Source of the DNA: Kytococcus aerolatus
GTDB lineage: Bacteria; Actinomycetota; Actinomycetes; Actinomycetales; Dermatophilaceae
Length of the DNA stretch: 64,000 nt
NCBI RefSeq assembly: GCF_900187395.1
Contig: NZ_FYEZ01000002.1
Coordinates: forward strand, 248,001-312,000
Direction: 5' to 3'
Both the position numbers and the translations under genes were made by a program. How positions within the stretch are numbered: the stretch's first letter is position 1; each line of letters begins with the position of its first letter. The notes below the pieces were generated by a model, which saw only the letters and a list, made by a program, of their open reading frames with translations, had not been told where the DNA came from and made no database searches. Of this stretch, positions 20,200 through 28,524 are shown piece after piece.

Positions 20200-21183
20200 A
20201 TGAAGTCCTCGCGGCTGTTGTCGATCCTGCTGCTTCTGCAGACCCATGAACGGATGACGAGCAAGGAGCTGGCCCGCCGGTTTGAGGTGTCACCGCGCAC
20301 GATCCTGCGTGACGTCGAGGCCCTGTCAGCCGCCGGCGTGCCGGTCCACACCGAGCAGGGCCGGGGCGGTGCGATTGTGCTGGACCGTCGGTCCCGGCTG
20401 GACGTGGCGCGCCTCGATCCGGCCGAGCTGCAGTTGCTGACCGTCGCGGGTCTGGACGCCAACCTTCTCGAGCAGGTCGGGCTGCAGGCAGTCAACGCCA
20501 GCGCCCAGGAGAAGCTGACGGCCGTTGCTACGAGAGGGCAGGTGCCCACCCGCTCGCACTTGTCCGAGGTGCTTCTCATCGATCCGTCAGGGTGGTTCAC
20601 GACCGGCCGGGAGCTTGACCTGACCGATCTGCTGGCCGCCGCGCGGGAACGGCGACGCATCCGCCTGCGCTACCGACACAGCGGAGAGACCACTGGACAG
20701 TGGCTCACCTCCGACCCCTACGGGCTCGTGAACAAGGCCGGCTCCTGGTACCTCGTCGCCGACGTCAACGGGAAACCCCACATGTTTAACACAACCCGCA
20801 TCGAAGATCGCGAGGCCCTCACGGATACCGCGGTACTGCGAGCGGACTGCGATCTCCGCTCGGTGTGGTGGGATCTGCTGACCGACTTCCAGTCGGCACC
20901 CGGTATCGAAGTGCACGCGCTGCTGCGCTCAACCCGCCTGGACCTGGCTCAGCGAATTCTCGGAACCCGCATCGCCAACATCACCAACACCGACGAAGAG
21001 TGGACCACTATCACCGTCCGCTATCCCGACGTCGAATCGGTCCGGCAACTCCTCCAGTTCGGCGACCACATCCGCATCCTGAGTCCGGTTGAAGCGGTCA
21101 CCCGGTTCCACGACGTCGCCGCCCAGATCATGCAGGCCCACTCCTCGAACAGCTCAACCAACGTCCCCGATCAGTACACCTAG
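20200..21183 (+). CDS. WYL-domain transcriptional regulator, transposon cargo
   Basis: A 327-residue regulator of the YafY/PafC type. The HTH at the N-terminus reads LLSILLLLQTHERMTSKELARRFEVSPRTILRDVEALSAAG, the middle has TEQGRGGAIVLD, and the WYL domain spans residues ~145-215 (RRIRLRYRHSGETT...GLVNKAGSWYLVADV). A C-terminal WCX-like extension follows. The tail STNVPDQYT is encoded by the transposon's right inverted repeat, and its TAG stop lies in the flanking target duplication. It is divergent from the VOC gene, which it probably controls. A MetKSSR start at 20200 follows GAGGATCGG. Confidence 0.82.
   Translation: MKSSRLLSILLLLQTHERMTSKELARRFEVSPRTILRDVEALSAAGVPVHTEQGRGGAIVLDRRSRLDVARLDPAELQLLTVAGLDANLLEQVGLQAVNASAQEKLTAVATRGQVPTRSHLSEVLLIDPSGWFTTGRELDLTDLLAAARERRRIRLRYRHSGETTGQWLTSDPYGLVNKAGSWYLVADVNGKPHMFNTTRIEDREALTDTAVLRADCDLRSVWWDLLTDFQSAPGIEVHALLRSTRLDLAQRILGTRIANITNTDEEWTTITVRYPDVESVRQLLQFGDHIRILSPVEAVTRFHDVAAQIMQAHSSNSSTNVPDQYT
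21157..21178 (-). repeat. Terminal inverted repeat, right (22 bp)
   Basis: Read inward on the minus strand it begins TGTACTGATCGGGGACGTT, matching the left end. It also encodes the last residues of the WYL regulator. Confidence 0.9.
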
Positions 21184-21184
21184 A
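21179..21184. repeat. Target-site duplication, right copy
   Basis: CCTAGA directly outside the right inverted repeat, identical to 18689-18694. Confidence 0.85.
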
Positions 21185-21659
21185 GGAGATGCTCGTTCCG
21201 GAGCGGCCGCGTTCCGGCGAGACCGATCCTGCGGAGTGCTGGCACTGTCGCCCCGACCCCAGCACCATCTGGCAGGACGACCTGTGGCAGCTCCGCTCGG
21301 GGGGCCTGCCCACCGGGTTGCCCTTCCTCGGCGGCTTCGCCCCCCGGGAGCACGTGCTGCTGGAGGACGCCCCGCTGGAGGTGCTGGCCGCCCTGGGGCC
21401 GCTGATGCAGCGGATCTCCAACGCGGTCAAGGAGGTCCCGGGGGTGGCGCGCTGCCACTTCGGCCGCTGGAACGACGGCTCGGCGCACCTGCACCTGCAC
21501 GCCCTGGCCCGCCCCGCCGGCATGATGCGGGCCCGCGGCGTCAATCTCGCCTACTGGGACGACGTGCTGCCCCCGCTGGAGCCGGAGCTGCAGGCCGAGA
21601 ACATCCGCCTGGTCGCCGCCGCCATGGCCGCCGGCGGGGGAGAGGACCTCACCGCCTGA
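21185..21659 (+). pseudogene. 3' part of the interrupted HIT-domain gene
   Basis: Encodes the main domain of the broken gene: AECWHCRPDPSTIWQDDLWQL with a CxxC pair, GFAPREHVLLEDAPLE, and SAHLHLHALARP, which fits the HxHxHxx nucleotide-binding signature of HIT proteins. HIT proteins hydrolyse or transfer nucleotides from small phospho-substrates. The ATG at 21189 could start a truncated 156-residue protein, but its purine-rich GAGGAG is directly adjacent and too close to act as a normal ribosome-binding site. Joined to 18567-18694 it makes a 200-residue protein. Confidence 0.75.
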
Positions 21660-21684
21660 GCGTGGCTCTCCCGCTGGAGCCGGT

Positions 21685-21740
21685 CACCTGAGGCACGCCA
21701 CCATCACCAGAACCGGTGACCGTGGTGCGCGTCAGGTGAT
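21685..21740 (+). terminator. Imperfect inverted repeat after the HIT gene
   Basis: TCACCTGAGGCACGCCAC pairs imperfectly (about 14 of 18) with a segment ending at 21740, around an inner ACCGGT-containing hairpin. It is a possible terminator for the broken gene. Confidence 0.35.
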
Positions 21741-21785
21741 GTTCGTGGGCGGTGCAGCGGGTCGGACCGCCCCGACCCGCGCTCG

Positions 21786-21791
21786 TAGACT
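21786..21791 (+). promoter_or_regulatory. -10 hexamer, leaderless FAH-family gene
   Basis: TAGACT lies 6 nt before the ATG, so the mRNA should begin at the start codon. Confidence 0.6.
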
Positions 21792-21797
21792 CCACCC

Positions 21798-22577
21798 ATG
21801 CGCATCTGCCGGTTCACTGACGACTCCGACGAGCCCCGCTTCGGCCTGATGGACGGGGAGGGGGCGAAGATCGCCGAGATCACCGGCGACCCGCTCTACA
21901 TGCCCATCGAGCTGACCGGAGCCACCCTGGCCACCGAGGACGTCCGCCTCCTCTCCCCGGTCATCCCGCGCTCCAAGGTGATCGGTGTCCGCCGCAACTA
22001 CGCCGACCACGCCGCCGAGCTGGGCAACGAGGTCGATGCCGAGCCGGGCCTCTTCCTCGTCCCGAACACGGCGGTCTGCGGCCCCGGCGACCCGGTGGTC
22101 ATCCCGTCCTTCGCCCGGGAGATCTCCTACGAGGGGGAGCTGGCGGTCATCATCGGCCGCATGTGCAAGGACGTGGAGCCCGAGGACGCCCGCAGCGTCA
22201 CCTTCGGCTACACCTGCGCCAACGACGTGACCGCCCGCGACCTGCAGAAGGCCGACGGCCAGTGGGCGCGCGCCAAGGGCATGGACACCTTCTGCCCGCT
22301 CGGCCCGTGGATCGAGACCGAGCTGGAGACCGCCGACCTTGTGGTCCGCACGCGCCTCGACGGCGAGATCGTCCAGGACGGCCGCACCGCCGACATGGTC
22401 TTCGACGTGCCGCGCATCATCTCCCACGTCTCCAAGGCGTTCACCCTGCTGCCCGGAGACGTGATCCTCACCGGCACCCCGGCCGGCGTGGGACCGGTGA
22501 CCGCCGGCCAGCGGGTCGAGGTGTCCATCCAGGGCATCGGGCGCCTGGCCAACCCCTTCGTCGACGCGGAGGCCTGA
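21798..22577 (+). CDS. Fumarylacetoacetate hydrolase (FAH) family protein
   Basis: A 259-residue FAH-superfamily enzyme. After a short N-terminal domain, VIGVRRNYADHAAELG opens the catalytic fold. ISYEGELAVIIGR supplies the metal-binding glutamates, FGYTCANDVTARDLQ the metal Asp, and PGDVILTGTPAGVGP the closing signature. Members act as hydrolases, isomerases or decarboxylases on 2-oxo or diketo acids, including oxaloacetate decarboxylases/tautomerases. In actinobacteria the gene is often near gltX, which is not seen here. The substrate cannot be assigned. Confidence 0.85.
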   Translation: MRICRFTDDSDEPRFGLMDGEGAKIAEITGDPLYMPIELTGATLATEDVRLLSPVIPRSKVIGVRRNYADHAAELGNEVDAEPGLFLVPNTAVCGPGDPVVIPSFAREISYEGELAVIIGRMCKDVEPEDARSVTFGYTCANDVTARDLQKADGQWARAKGMDTFCPLGPWIETELETADLVVRTRLDGEIVQDGRTADMVFDVPRIISHVSKAFTLLPGDVILTGTPAGVGPVTAGQRVEVSIQGIGRLANPFVDAEA

Positions 22578-22750
22578 GACCGATTCCTCCCGAGACCCGG
22601 ACGGGCCGTGGGGGCCCTGCCGGATCCCTGCGTACCGCGAGGTCACGACGAGGTCACGAAGCCTCCGCGCACCGTGTGGGTTTGATCACGAACGCACGGT
22701 CTGGAGCCGATTCTCGGGGGTGGGTCCGGGAAATCCCCCACGGTCCGGCA

Positions 22751-22756
22751 TAACCT
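22751..22756 (+). promoter_or_regulatory. -10 hexamer of murI
   Basis: TAACCT lies 7 nt before the murI ATG, giving a leaderless arrangement. Confidence 0.5.
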
Positions 22757-22763
22757 TCCGGGC

Positions 22764-23582
22764 ATGTCCACGGCTCCCATCGGTATCTTCGACTCCGGCC
22801 TGGGGGGACTGACGGTCGCGCGGGCGGTCATCGACCATCTCCCGCACGAGTCGACGGTGTACCTCGGCGACACGTTGCACACGCCCTACGGGCCACGCCC
22901 GATCGCGGAGGTGCGCCGGCTCGCCCTGGACTCGCTGGACGCCCTCATGGAGCGGGGCGTCAAGGCCCTGGTCATCGCCTGCAACTCCGCCTCGGCGGCC
23001 GTCCTCCACGACGCCCGGGAGCGCTACGACGTGCCCGTCATCGAGGTGATCCGCCCCGCGGCCCGACGTGCCGCCGGGATCACCCGCACCGGCCGGGTGG
23101 GCGTGATCTCCACGCAGGCCACCCACACCTCCGGGGCCTACCGGGACGCCTTCGCCGCCGTTCCGTCGGTGACGCTCGAGTCGCAGCCCTGCCCCCGTTT
23201 CGTGGAGTTCGTCGAGTCCGGCACGGTCTCCGGCCCGCAGGTCTTCGCCGCGGCCACGGAGTACCTCACGCCGCTCAAGGAGGCGGGCGTGGACACGCTC
23301 ATCATGGGCTGCACCCACTACCCGCTCCTGCGCGGTGTCATCGCCTACGAGATGGGCCCGGAGGTCTCGCTCGTGTCCTCGGCCGAGGAGACCGCCGCCG
23401 AGCTGCTGCGCGAGCTCGCCGAGGCGGGTGACCTCGCCGGGGACGACCACGAGCCCACCCACTCCTTCCTCACCACCGGTGACCCGGGGCAGTTCTCCGC
23501 CCTGGCGCGGCGTTTCCTGGGCCCGGAGGTGCGCACCGAGAACACCTCGCGGCTGGCCGACCCGACGGGAGGTGTGGCATGA
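22764..23582 (+). CDS. murI: Glutamate racemase
   Basis: Makes D-glutamate for peptidoglycan. The 272-residue protein has the N-terminal [17 protein letters not shown] with the catalytic Asp region. The two catalytic cysteines are in [11 protein letters not shown] and MGCTHYPLL. Its 3' end overlaps the next gene by 4 nt. The order murI, metallo-beta-lactamase-fold gene, rph, rdgB is the same as murI-Rv1339-rphA-Rv1341 in Mycobacterium tuberculosis. Confidence 0.95.
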   Translation: MSTAPIGIFDSGLGGLTVARAVIDHLPHESTVYLGDTLHTPYGPRPIAEVRRLALDSLDALMERGVKALVIACNSASAAVLHDARERYDVPVIEVIRPAARRAAGITRTGRVGVISTQATHTSGAYRDAFAAVPSVTLESQPCPRFVEFVESGTVSGPQVFAAATEYLTPLKEAGVDTLIMGCTHYPLLRGVIAYEMGPEVSLVSSAEETAAELLRELAEAGDLAGDDHEPTHSFLTTGDPGQFSALARRFLGPEVRTENTSRLADPTGGVA

Positions 23583-24394
23583 GGGTGCGCGTCGTCGGCT
23601 GCTCCGGCAGCTTCTCCGGCCCCCGGTCCGCGGCCTCCTGCTATCTCGTGGAGCACCGCGAGGGGGAGCGCACCTGGCGGATCGTCCTGGACCTGGGCTC
23701 CGGTGCCCTGGGCCAGCTGCAGAACTACTGCGACCCCACCGAGGTGGACGCGTACGTCATCAGCCACCTGCACCCGGACCACTGCATCGACCTGTGCGGG
23801 CTGTACGTCATGCACACGTACGATCCGCACCAGCCGCACCCGGAGCGGATCGACGTGCACGGCCCGGCCGACCTGGCCGCCCACATCGACCGTGCCTACG
23901 GGGTGCACGACGGCGGCACGCTGCGCACCGCGATGGACTTCCACCCGGTCACCGACGGGCACACCACCCGGATCGGGCCCTTCGAGCTCCTCTGGCGCCG
24001 GGTGAACCACCCGGGCGACGCCTACGGGGTCCGGGTGACCGCCGGCGGACACACGCTGGCCTTCACGGGGGACACCGACGACACCCCGGCGCTCGACGAG
24101 CTGCTCCGCGACGCCCACCTGGTGCTGGCCGATGCGGCGTTCGTGGAGGGTCGGGACAGCGCCGAGGGCATCCACCTCACGGGGCGCCGGGCCGCGCAGG
24201 CTGCCCTGCGCGCCGGTGGGGTGCGCGAGCTGGTCCTCACGCACATCCCGCCGTGGAACGACCAGGGCGCGGCGATGGGGGAGGCCCGCGGCATCTGGAC
24301 CGGGCCGCTCCACCTAGCTATGCCGGGGCTCATGTTGGACCTCGAGGAGGTCGACGGGGAGCCCTGCCCGACCACCCGGGCCGTGTCCGTCTGA
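23579..24394 (+). CDS. Metallo-beta-lactamase-fold hydrolase, Rv1339-like cAMP phosphodiesterase candidate
   Basis: A 271-residue MBL-fold protein with the metal motif [11 protein letters not shown] (HxHxDH). Further ligands are in [16 protein letters not shown] and LVLTHIPPW. It sits between murI and rph, exactly where mycobacteria carry Rv1339, an atypical cyclic-AMP phosphodiesterase. The position-based function is therefore degradation of cAMP; RNase Z-like activity is less likely because the exosite arm is missing. Translation is coupled to murI through a 4-nt overlap. Confidence 0.75.
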   Translation: MRVRVVGCSGSFSGPRSAASCYLVEHREGERTWRIVLDLGSGALGQLQNYCDPTEVDAYVISHLHPDHCIDLCGLYVMHTYDPHQPHPERIDVHGPADLAAHIDRAYGVHDGGTLRTAMDFHPVTDGHTTRIGPFELLWRRVNHPGDAYGVRVTAGGHTLAFTGDTDDTPALDELLRDAHLVLADAAFVEGRDSAEGIHLTGRRAAQAALRAGGVRELVLTHIPPWNDQGAAMGEARGIWTGPLHLAMPGLMLDLEEVDGEPCPTTRAVSV

Positions 24395-24480
24395 GGGGAT
24401 CCTGCGTGGGCTTGTCCCGTCCTGGGCTGCCCCGGCGTGGGCCGTCCCGGGCCAGCCCGCCCGCTCGGGGCGGCGCTCCG

Positions 24481-24486
24481 TAGGCT
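24481..24486 (+). promoter_or_regulatory. -10 hexamer of rph
   Basis: TAGGCT lies 7 nt before the rph ATG, in the same leaderless spacing as gatC. Confidence 0.5.
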
Positions 24487-24493
24487 GGACCCC

Positions 24494-25300
24494 ATGAGCC
24501 AGCACAGCGTCGAGTCCACCGCCCCCCGCCACGACGGCCGCACCCCCGACCAGCTCCGGGAGGTGCGCATCACCCGCGGCTGGCTGGACCACGCGGCCGG
24601 GTCGGTGCTCGTGGAGTTCGGCCGCACCCGCGTGCTGTGCGCCGCCTCCTTCCAGCCCGGCGTGCCGCGCTGGCTCAAGGGCCAGGGCACTGGCTGGGTG
24701 ACCGGCGAGTACGCGATGCTCCCGGCGGCCACGCACACCCGCAGCGACCGTGAGTCCGTGAAGGGCAAGGTGAAGGGCCGCACGCAGGAGATCTCGCGCC
24801 TGCTGGGCCGCGCGCTGCGGGCGGCCGTGGACACCGCCGCGCTGGGGGAGAACACCATCGTCATCGACTGCGACGTGGTGCAGGCTGACGGCGGCACCCG
24901 CACCGCGGCCATCACCGGGGCGTGGATCGCCCTGGCCGATGCGGTGACTGCTGGCAAGGCGTCAGGGGACATCCCCGCCGACGCGCAGGTGCTGCGGGAC
25001 GCGGTTCAGGCCATCAGCGTCGGCATCGTGGACGGGCGTCCGGTGCTCGACCTGGACTACCCGGAGGACTCCACTGCCGGGGCAGACATGAACATCGTCA
25101 TGACCGGGTCGGGGGACCTGGTGGAGGTGCAGGGGACGGCCGAGGGGCAGACCTTCGACCGGGTGCTGCTCAACGAGCTGCTCGACCTGGCCGAGGGTGG
25201 CTGCGCCACGTTGGCCGCCGCCCAGCAGGCCGCGCTGGGCCTCGAGGCGGGGGAGCGCCTCGTGGTGGCCTCCGGCGAGACGCCCAAGATGGACGCCTGA
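24494..25300 (+). CDS. rph: Ribonuclease PH
   Basis: Phosphorolytic 3'-exoribonuclease that trims tRNA 3' ends and other RNAs. The 268-residue protein shows the RNase PH signature throughout: [18 protein letters not shown], the substrate loop [15 protein letters not shown] type (here [17 protein letters not shown]), [19 protein letters not shown], and [20 protein letters not shown] with metal-binding aspartates. The ATG at 24494 sits behind a leaderless-type -10 box. Its stop overlaps the rdgB start by 1 nt. Confidence 0.95.
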   Translation: MSQHSVESTAPRHDGRTPDQLREVRITRGWLDHAAGSVLVEFGRTRVLCAASFQPGVPRWLKGQGTGWVTGEYAMLPAATHTRSDRESVKGKVKGRTQEISRLLGRALRAAVDTAALGENTIVIDCDVVQADGGTRTAAITGAWIALADAVTAGKASGDIPADAQVLRDAVQAISVGIVDGRPVLDLDYPEDSTAGADMNIVMTGSGDLVEVQGTAEGQTFDRVLLNELLDLAEGGCATLAAAQQAALGLEAGERLVVASGETPKMDA

Positions 25301-26007
25301 TGGCCGCGCGCCGCATCGTCCTGGCGACTCGGAACGCTGGCAAGGTGCCGGAGCTGCAGCGGATCCTCAGTGAGGTGCTGCCCGGTGGCGTGGAGGTGGT
25401 GACCCTGGCCGACGTGGCTCCGGATGCGCCGGACGTGGTGGAGGACGGCACCTCCTTCGAGGCGAACTCGCTGCTCAAGGCGCGGGCCGCCTGCGAGCTC
25501 ACCGGGCTGCCCGCCATCGCGGACGACTCGGGGCTGTGTGTGGACGTGCTCGGCGGGGCGCCGGGCATCTTCTCGGCACGCTGGTCGGGCGGGCTTGTGG
25601 ACTCCACCGGCCAGGGTCCGGGCGCGGCGAAGGACGCCGACAACAACGCGCTCCTGCTGGCCCAGCTCTCCGACGTGCCCGACGAGGCCCGCGGGGCGCA
25701 CTTTGCCTGCGTCATGAGCTATGTCGATCCCCAGGGCTCCGAGCTCACCGCGCGCGGTGAGATGCACGGTTCCATCCTGCGAGCGCCCCAGGGGGAGAAC
25801 GGTTTCGGCTACGACCCGGTGTTCGCCGTGGCGAGCCAGGAGCTGGCCGAGGCGCGCTTCATCCCGGTGCAGGGGCCGGTGAGCAGCGCCGAGCTGCCCG
25901 CCGAGGTGAAGAGCGCCATCAGCCACCGCGGCCGCGCCACCCGTGAGCTGGCCCGCCTTCTGGCCGAGCGGGCCTGGGGGGTGAGGCGGTGCGGCCCCGT
26001 GACGTGA
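25300..26007 (+). CDS. rdgB: RdgB/HAM1 family dITP/XTP pyrophosphatase
   Basis: House-cleaning pyrophosphatase that removes dITP, dXTP and XTP. The 235-residue protein has RIVLATRNAGKVPELQ, EDGTSFEANSLLKARAAC, LPAIADDSGLCVDVLGGAPGIFSARW broken across the active site, and GENGFGYDPVF. Its C-terminus is longer than usual: after the conserved ELARLLAER it continues WGVRRCGPVT and stops inside the terminator hairpin. Downstream remnants of the same 3' end stop earlier, so this tail may be a duplication-era extension. Confidence 0.94.
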   Translation: MAARRIVLATRNAGKVPELQRILSEVLPGGVEVVTLADVAPDAPDVVEDGTSFEANSLLKARAACELTGLPAIADDSGLCVDVLGGAPGIFSARWSGGLVDSTGQGPGAAKDADNNALLLAQLSDVPDEARGAHFACVMSYVDPQGSELTARGEMHGSILRAPQGENGFGYDPVFAVASQELAEARFIPVQGPVSSAELPAEVKSAISHRGRATRELARLLAERAWGVRRCGPVT

Positions 26008-26024
26008 TCGCGTCACGGGGCCGC
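25991..26024 (+). terminator. rdgB terminator, copy 1 (bidirectional)
   Basis: A perfect 14-bp stem (25991-26004 with 26011-26024) with a 6-nt loop that includes the rdgB stop codon. A second copy of this hairpin is at 27917-27956. It lies between two convergent genes. Confidence 0.85.
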
Positions 26025-26032
26025 AGCGTTCC

Positions 26033-26449
26033 TCAAGGGGCGTCCGGGAGCGGCTCTCCCTCGGGGTGGGTCCACTGCGGGCGTCGGCCGATCGCGAGCA
26101 GCGGGCACAGCAGGGCGGTGGCCCCCGGGAGGTAGGTCCCGAAGAGGCCGAATCCGTTCTCCGGGATGGGCCACAAGTGGAGCCACACCAGCAGCACGAT
26201 GACGAACAGGACCGGGAGGGCCAAGAAGGCTGCGCCGACCCCGCCACCCCACCCGTCGCGCCGCACCAGGACGCGCCAGCAGTGCACCACCCCGAAGGTG
26301 ATGAGCGACACCCACAGCACGTGGAGCGCCCCGATCCACTCGTACCAGACCGTCTCGAGGAGTGCGACCAGCAGACCCAGTGCCAGCAGCGCGCTGCGGA
26401 TGTCCAACCCTACGTCTCGGGGATGCCCGTCCTGTGAGATACCGCCCAT
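26033..26449 (-). CDS. Four-helix membrane protein, paralogue A
   Basis: A 138-residue membrane protein of unknown function with about four hydrophobic segments: LDIRSALLALGLLVALLE, ALHVLWVSLITFGVVHCW, AAFLALPVLFVIVLLVWLHL and YLPGATALLCPLLAIG. It has an RRDGWGGG loop and a conserved soluble tail with GRRPQWTHPEGEPLPDAP. A close paralogue lies at 27962-28375. The start ATG overlaps the stop of the upstream secreted-protein gene by 1 nt, so the two are probably translationally coupled. Confidence 0.7.
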   Translation of the reverse strand: MGGISQDGHPRDVGLDIRSALLALGLLVALLETVWYEWIGALHVLWVSLITFGVVHCWRVLVRRDGWGGGVGAAFLALPVLFVIVLLVWLHLWPIPENGFGLFGTYLPGATALLCPLLAIGRRPQWTHPEGEPLPDAP

Positions 26450-27738
26450 CAGATGGTCTTGTTGAAGTACGCGGACCAAGCTCGTTGTCCCGGGCACCTC
26501 GTCACAGGTGAGATAACTTGGGGGGCACTCAGGCACATGAAACTCGTAGAAGACCGCTGCTTCACCTTGCGCCATGTGCCTCGACGGTCGCTCATGGCAT
26601 AGACCTCGTGACGAGGGACGTCGATGGAGTGTCCGTAGTAGCTGGCGCTCCCGTTGCGGTAGACGGTTGCGCGCAGCTGATAGGTGATGGGACCCGCCGA
26701 GAAGCACAGGGGGTTACCGATCTTGTGCTTGAGGGTGAACTGAGCCGACCTGCTGTTGATGGCGACGGCGCGCAGGTACATTCCCTGTGGGCTGGCGGTC
26801 GCCGAGGCGACGGGGCGGGTGCTGGTGCCGTCGGCATAGCGCACGGTGGGGTTCACGCGCCGTGTGAGGGTCACCTCCCGCTTGCCGTTGCGCCAGTCGG
26901 CAACCACGAGGGCTGCTGTGCGTGACCGCGCGGTCTGGTTGTGACCCCAGACCCAGGAACGGTTGTCTCCCTTGAACCAGACTTTTCCCGCGGTCCAGCG
27001 AAGGTTGCACAAAGTGCCGATGGGGACTGAAGCCCGCGGGCCCGGGATGTAGGTCTTGTAGGACGTGTACATGGCGCCGTTGAGGGCAGCCGTTGAGGCG
27101 GCGTCGTTGATGGTGACTGACTGCATCTCCCCGTTAGGGGTTTCGATCGTGAACTCGTAGCTGTCGGTGGCCAGCAGGCTCGGGTCGTCGTCGACGACCG
27201 AGCCGTCTTCCGACACCGTGCCGATGGGTTCCCCATTCTTGGTGACGACGGTTCCTGCGGTGGAGGTCGTGGGCATGGCCAGGACCGTGCGGTCGGTTCC
27301 CTCCACGAGGGTTGCCACCGGCGCGAGCGCTGGCCGGACGGTCGTGCTGCCGGTGTACGTGACTTGGTCGGAACGACTGTCGGTGATCGTGTCGGCCTTC
27401 TCCGTGGAGAAACCGGCGGTCTCGGCCTCCTTCACCGTTTGGGCACTGTCCGCTCTGCTGTCGAGGGCGACGGCCGCGTCGGCCTCTGCGAGGTATTCGG
27501 TGGCCTGGTACCGGTGACCGTCTGCGTCCTGGAGCACCATGGTGCGCACCAGCGGATCGGAGCTGTCGGTGGAGAGGATCGTCACCGGACGACCGTCCAC
27601 CGTGATGTGCACCTCATCGCCGGAGTAGGTGGCAGACACACCCTCCTCGGCCGCTCTGGCAGGGAGGCTCAGCCCGGTCAGCGAGCCGGCGACGAGAGCG
27701 GTTGCGGTCAATGACCGCAGGATGTTGTTCGGCAGCAT
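26449..27738 (-). CDS. Secreted protein of unknown function
   Basis: A 429-residue protein beginning with a clear Sec signal peptide (LRSLTATALVAGSLTGLSL then PARAAEEG, cleavage near residue 29). The mature part is rich in Thr, Ser, Asp and Val. In its C-terminal half four cysteines (GTLCNL, NPLCFS, SFMCLS, VTRCPG) probably form two disulfides, with aromatic and basic residues between them. I recognise no domain. The start at 27738 is chosen because GAGG lies 6 nt upstream. It was apparently inserted between the two copies of the rdgB-tail/membrane-protein unit and is coupled to membrane paralogue A. Confidence 0.7.
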   Translation of the reverse strand: MLPNNILRSLTATALVAGSLTGLSLPARAAEEGVSATYSGDEVHITVDGRPVTILSTDSSDPLVRTMVLQDADGHRYQATEYLAEADAAVALDSRADSAQTVKEAETAGFSTEKADTITDSRSDQVTYTGSTTVRPALAPVATLVEGTDRTVLAMPTTSTAGTVVTKNGEPIGTVSEDGSVVDDDPSLLATDSYEFTIETPNGEMQSVTINDAASTAALNGAMYTSYKTYIPGPRASVPIGTLCNLRWTAGKVWFKGDNRSWVWGHNQTARSRTAALVVADWRNGKREVTLTRRVNPTVRYADGTSTRPVASATASPQGMYLRAVAINSRSAQFTLKHKIGNPLCFSAGPITYQLRATVYRNGSASYYGHSIDVPRHEVYAMSDRRGTWRKVKQRSSTSFMCLSAPQVISPVTRCPGQRAWSAYFNKTI

Positions 27739-27854
27739 GATCATCCTCAAGATGGGGCGCACCGTCGGCGCCGGTGATGGAACAGTAGGGCCGCAGGATC
27801 ACTGGGGATCTCCACCCGGGGGGGGATGCCGTCAGGTCCCTGTGTGGGCGGGGT

Positions 27855-27906
27855 GTCGCGGACGCGCCCCCGGGAACTGGCCCGCCTCCTGGCCGCCCGC
27901 GGCTGA
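27855..27906 (+). pseudogene. Remnant of the rdgB 3' end, copy 2
   Basis: Reads SRTRPRELARLLAARG then stop, matching the RdgB C-terminus HRGRATRELARLLAERA. It is followed by the same hairpin and a membrane paralogue in the same orientation, as at the true rdgB. No upstream part of rdgB is present. Confidence 0.75.
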
Positions 27907-27916
27907 GTGGTGAGGC

Positions 27917-27956
27917 GTGGCGGCCCCGTGACGTGATCGCGTCACGGGGCCACCAC
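27917..27956 (+). terminator. Duplicated terminator hairpin, copy 2
   Basis: A 12-bp perfect inner stem (27922-27933 with 27940-27951) plus four outer pairs. The inner stem and loop are identical to the rdgB terminator at 25991-26024. It lies 5 nt beyond the stop of membrane paralogue B. Confidence 0.8.
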
Positions 27957-27961
27957 GTTCC

Positions 27962-28375
27962 TCAAGGGGCGTCCGGGAGCGGCTCTCCGTCGGGGTGGGT
28001 CCACAGTGGGCGTCGGCCGATTGCGAGCAGCGGGCACAGCAGGGCGGTGGCCCCCGGGAGGTACCACCCGAAGGTGCCGAGGGAGTCGGGCGGGAGTGGC
28101 CACAGGCGCAGCAGCACCAGGACCAGAACCACGAGGACCACCGGGATAGCGAGGAACGCGGCTGCGACGCCCCCACCCCAGCCGTCGCGGCGCACCAGTG
28201 CACGCCAGACAAGCACTACGGCCGTGGTGATGAGGGAGACCCACATCAGGTGCACCAGGGCGATCCACCGGGACTTGTCCGTGTCGAGTGTGGCAACCAT
28301 GAGGCCGAGCGCGAGGAAGGCACTGCGGATGTCCAGCCCCAGGTCCCGGGGGTGGCTGTTCTGCGATGTGGCCAT
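27962..28375 (-). CDS. Four-helix membrane protein, paralogue B
   Basis: A 137-residue paralogue of the protein at 26033-26449. The frame MATSQNSHPRDLGLDIRSA parallels MGGISQDGHPRDVGLDIRSA, and both end ATALLCPLLAIGRRPxWTHPxGEPLPDAP. The second half is the better conserved and the middle helices have diverged. TAGATT about 80 nt upstream could be its -10 element. The function is unknown; a small integral-membrane protein tied to this locus by duplication. Confidence 0.7.
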   Translation of the reverse strand: MATSQNSHPRDLGLDIRSAFLALGLMVATLDTDKSRWIALVHLMWVSLITTAVVLVWRALVRRDGWGGGVAAAFLAIPVVLVVLVLVLLRLWPLPPDSLGTFGWYLPGATALLCPLLAIGRRPLWTHPDGEPLPDAP

Positions 28376-28524
28376 CAGGTGAGCTCGTATGCCGTCGTGT
28401 GGGGAAGCATGGCCGTCCTTCTCGCGGGCGCACTCTCGGCGCGGATGGGAGCAATCTAGGGGCAGCGGTGTCTGTGGGATCTCCACCCGGGGGATGCCCT
28501 TGGGCCCCTGTGTGGGCGGGGTGT

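Larger units (their letters stand above)
18695..21178. mobile_element. IS481-family transposon carrying VOC and WYL-regulator cargo
   Basis: A 2484-bp element bounded by 22-bp terminal inverted repeats that match at 20 positions (18695-18716 and 21157-21178). It begins TGTACTG and ends CAGTACA and is flanked by a 6-bp CCTAGA duplication. It contains an IS481-type transposase on the minus strand, a VOC-family gene on the minus strand, and a divergent WYL regulator on the plus strand whose 3' end forms the right terminus. A plain IS481 element is about 1 kb with only the transposase, so roughly 1.5 kb here is cargo. It interrupts a HIT-domain gene. Confidence 0.9.

Noticed and set aside
22649-22670. 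Tandem GAGGTCACGA units upstream of murI
   Set aside because: Two 10-11-nt units only, not conserved elsewhere in the window; likely chance.
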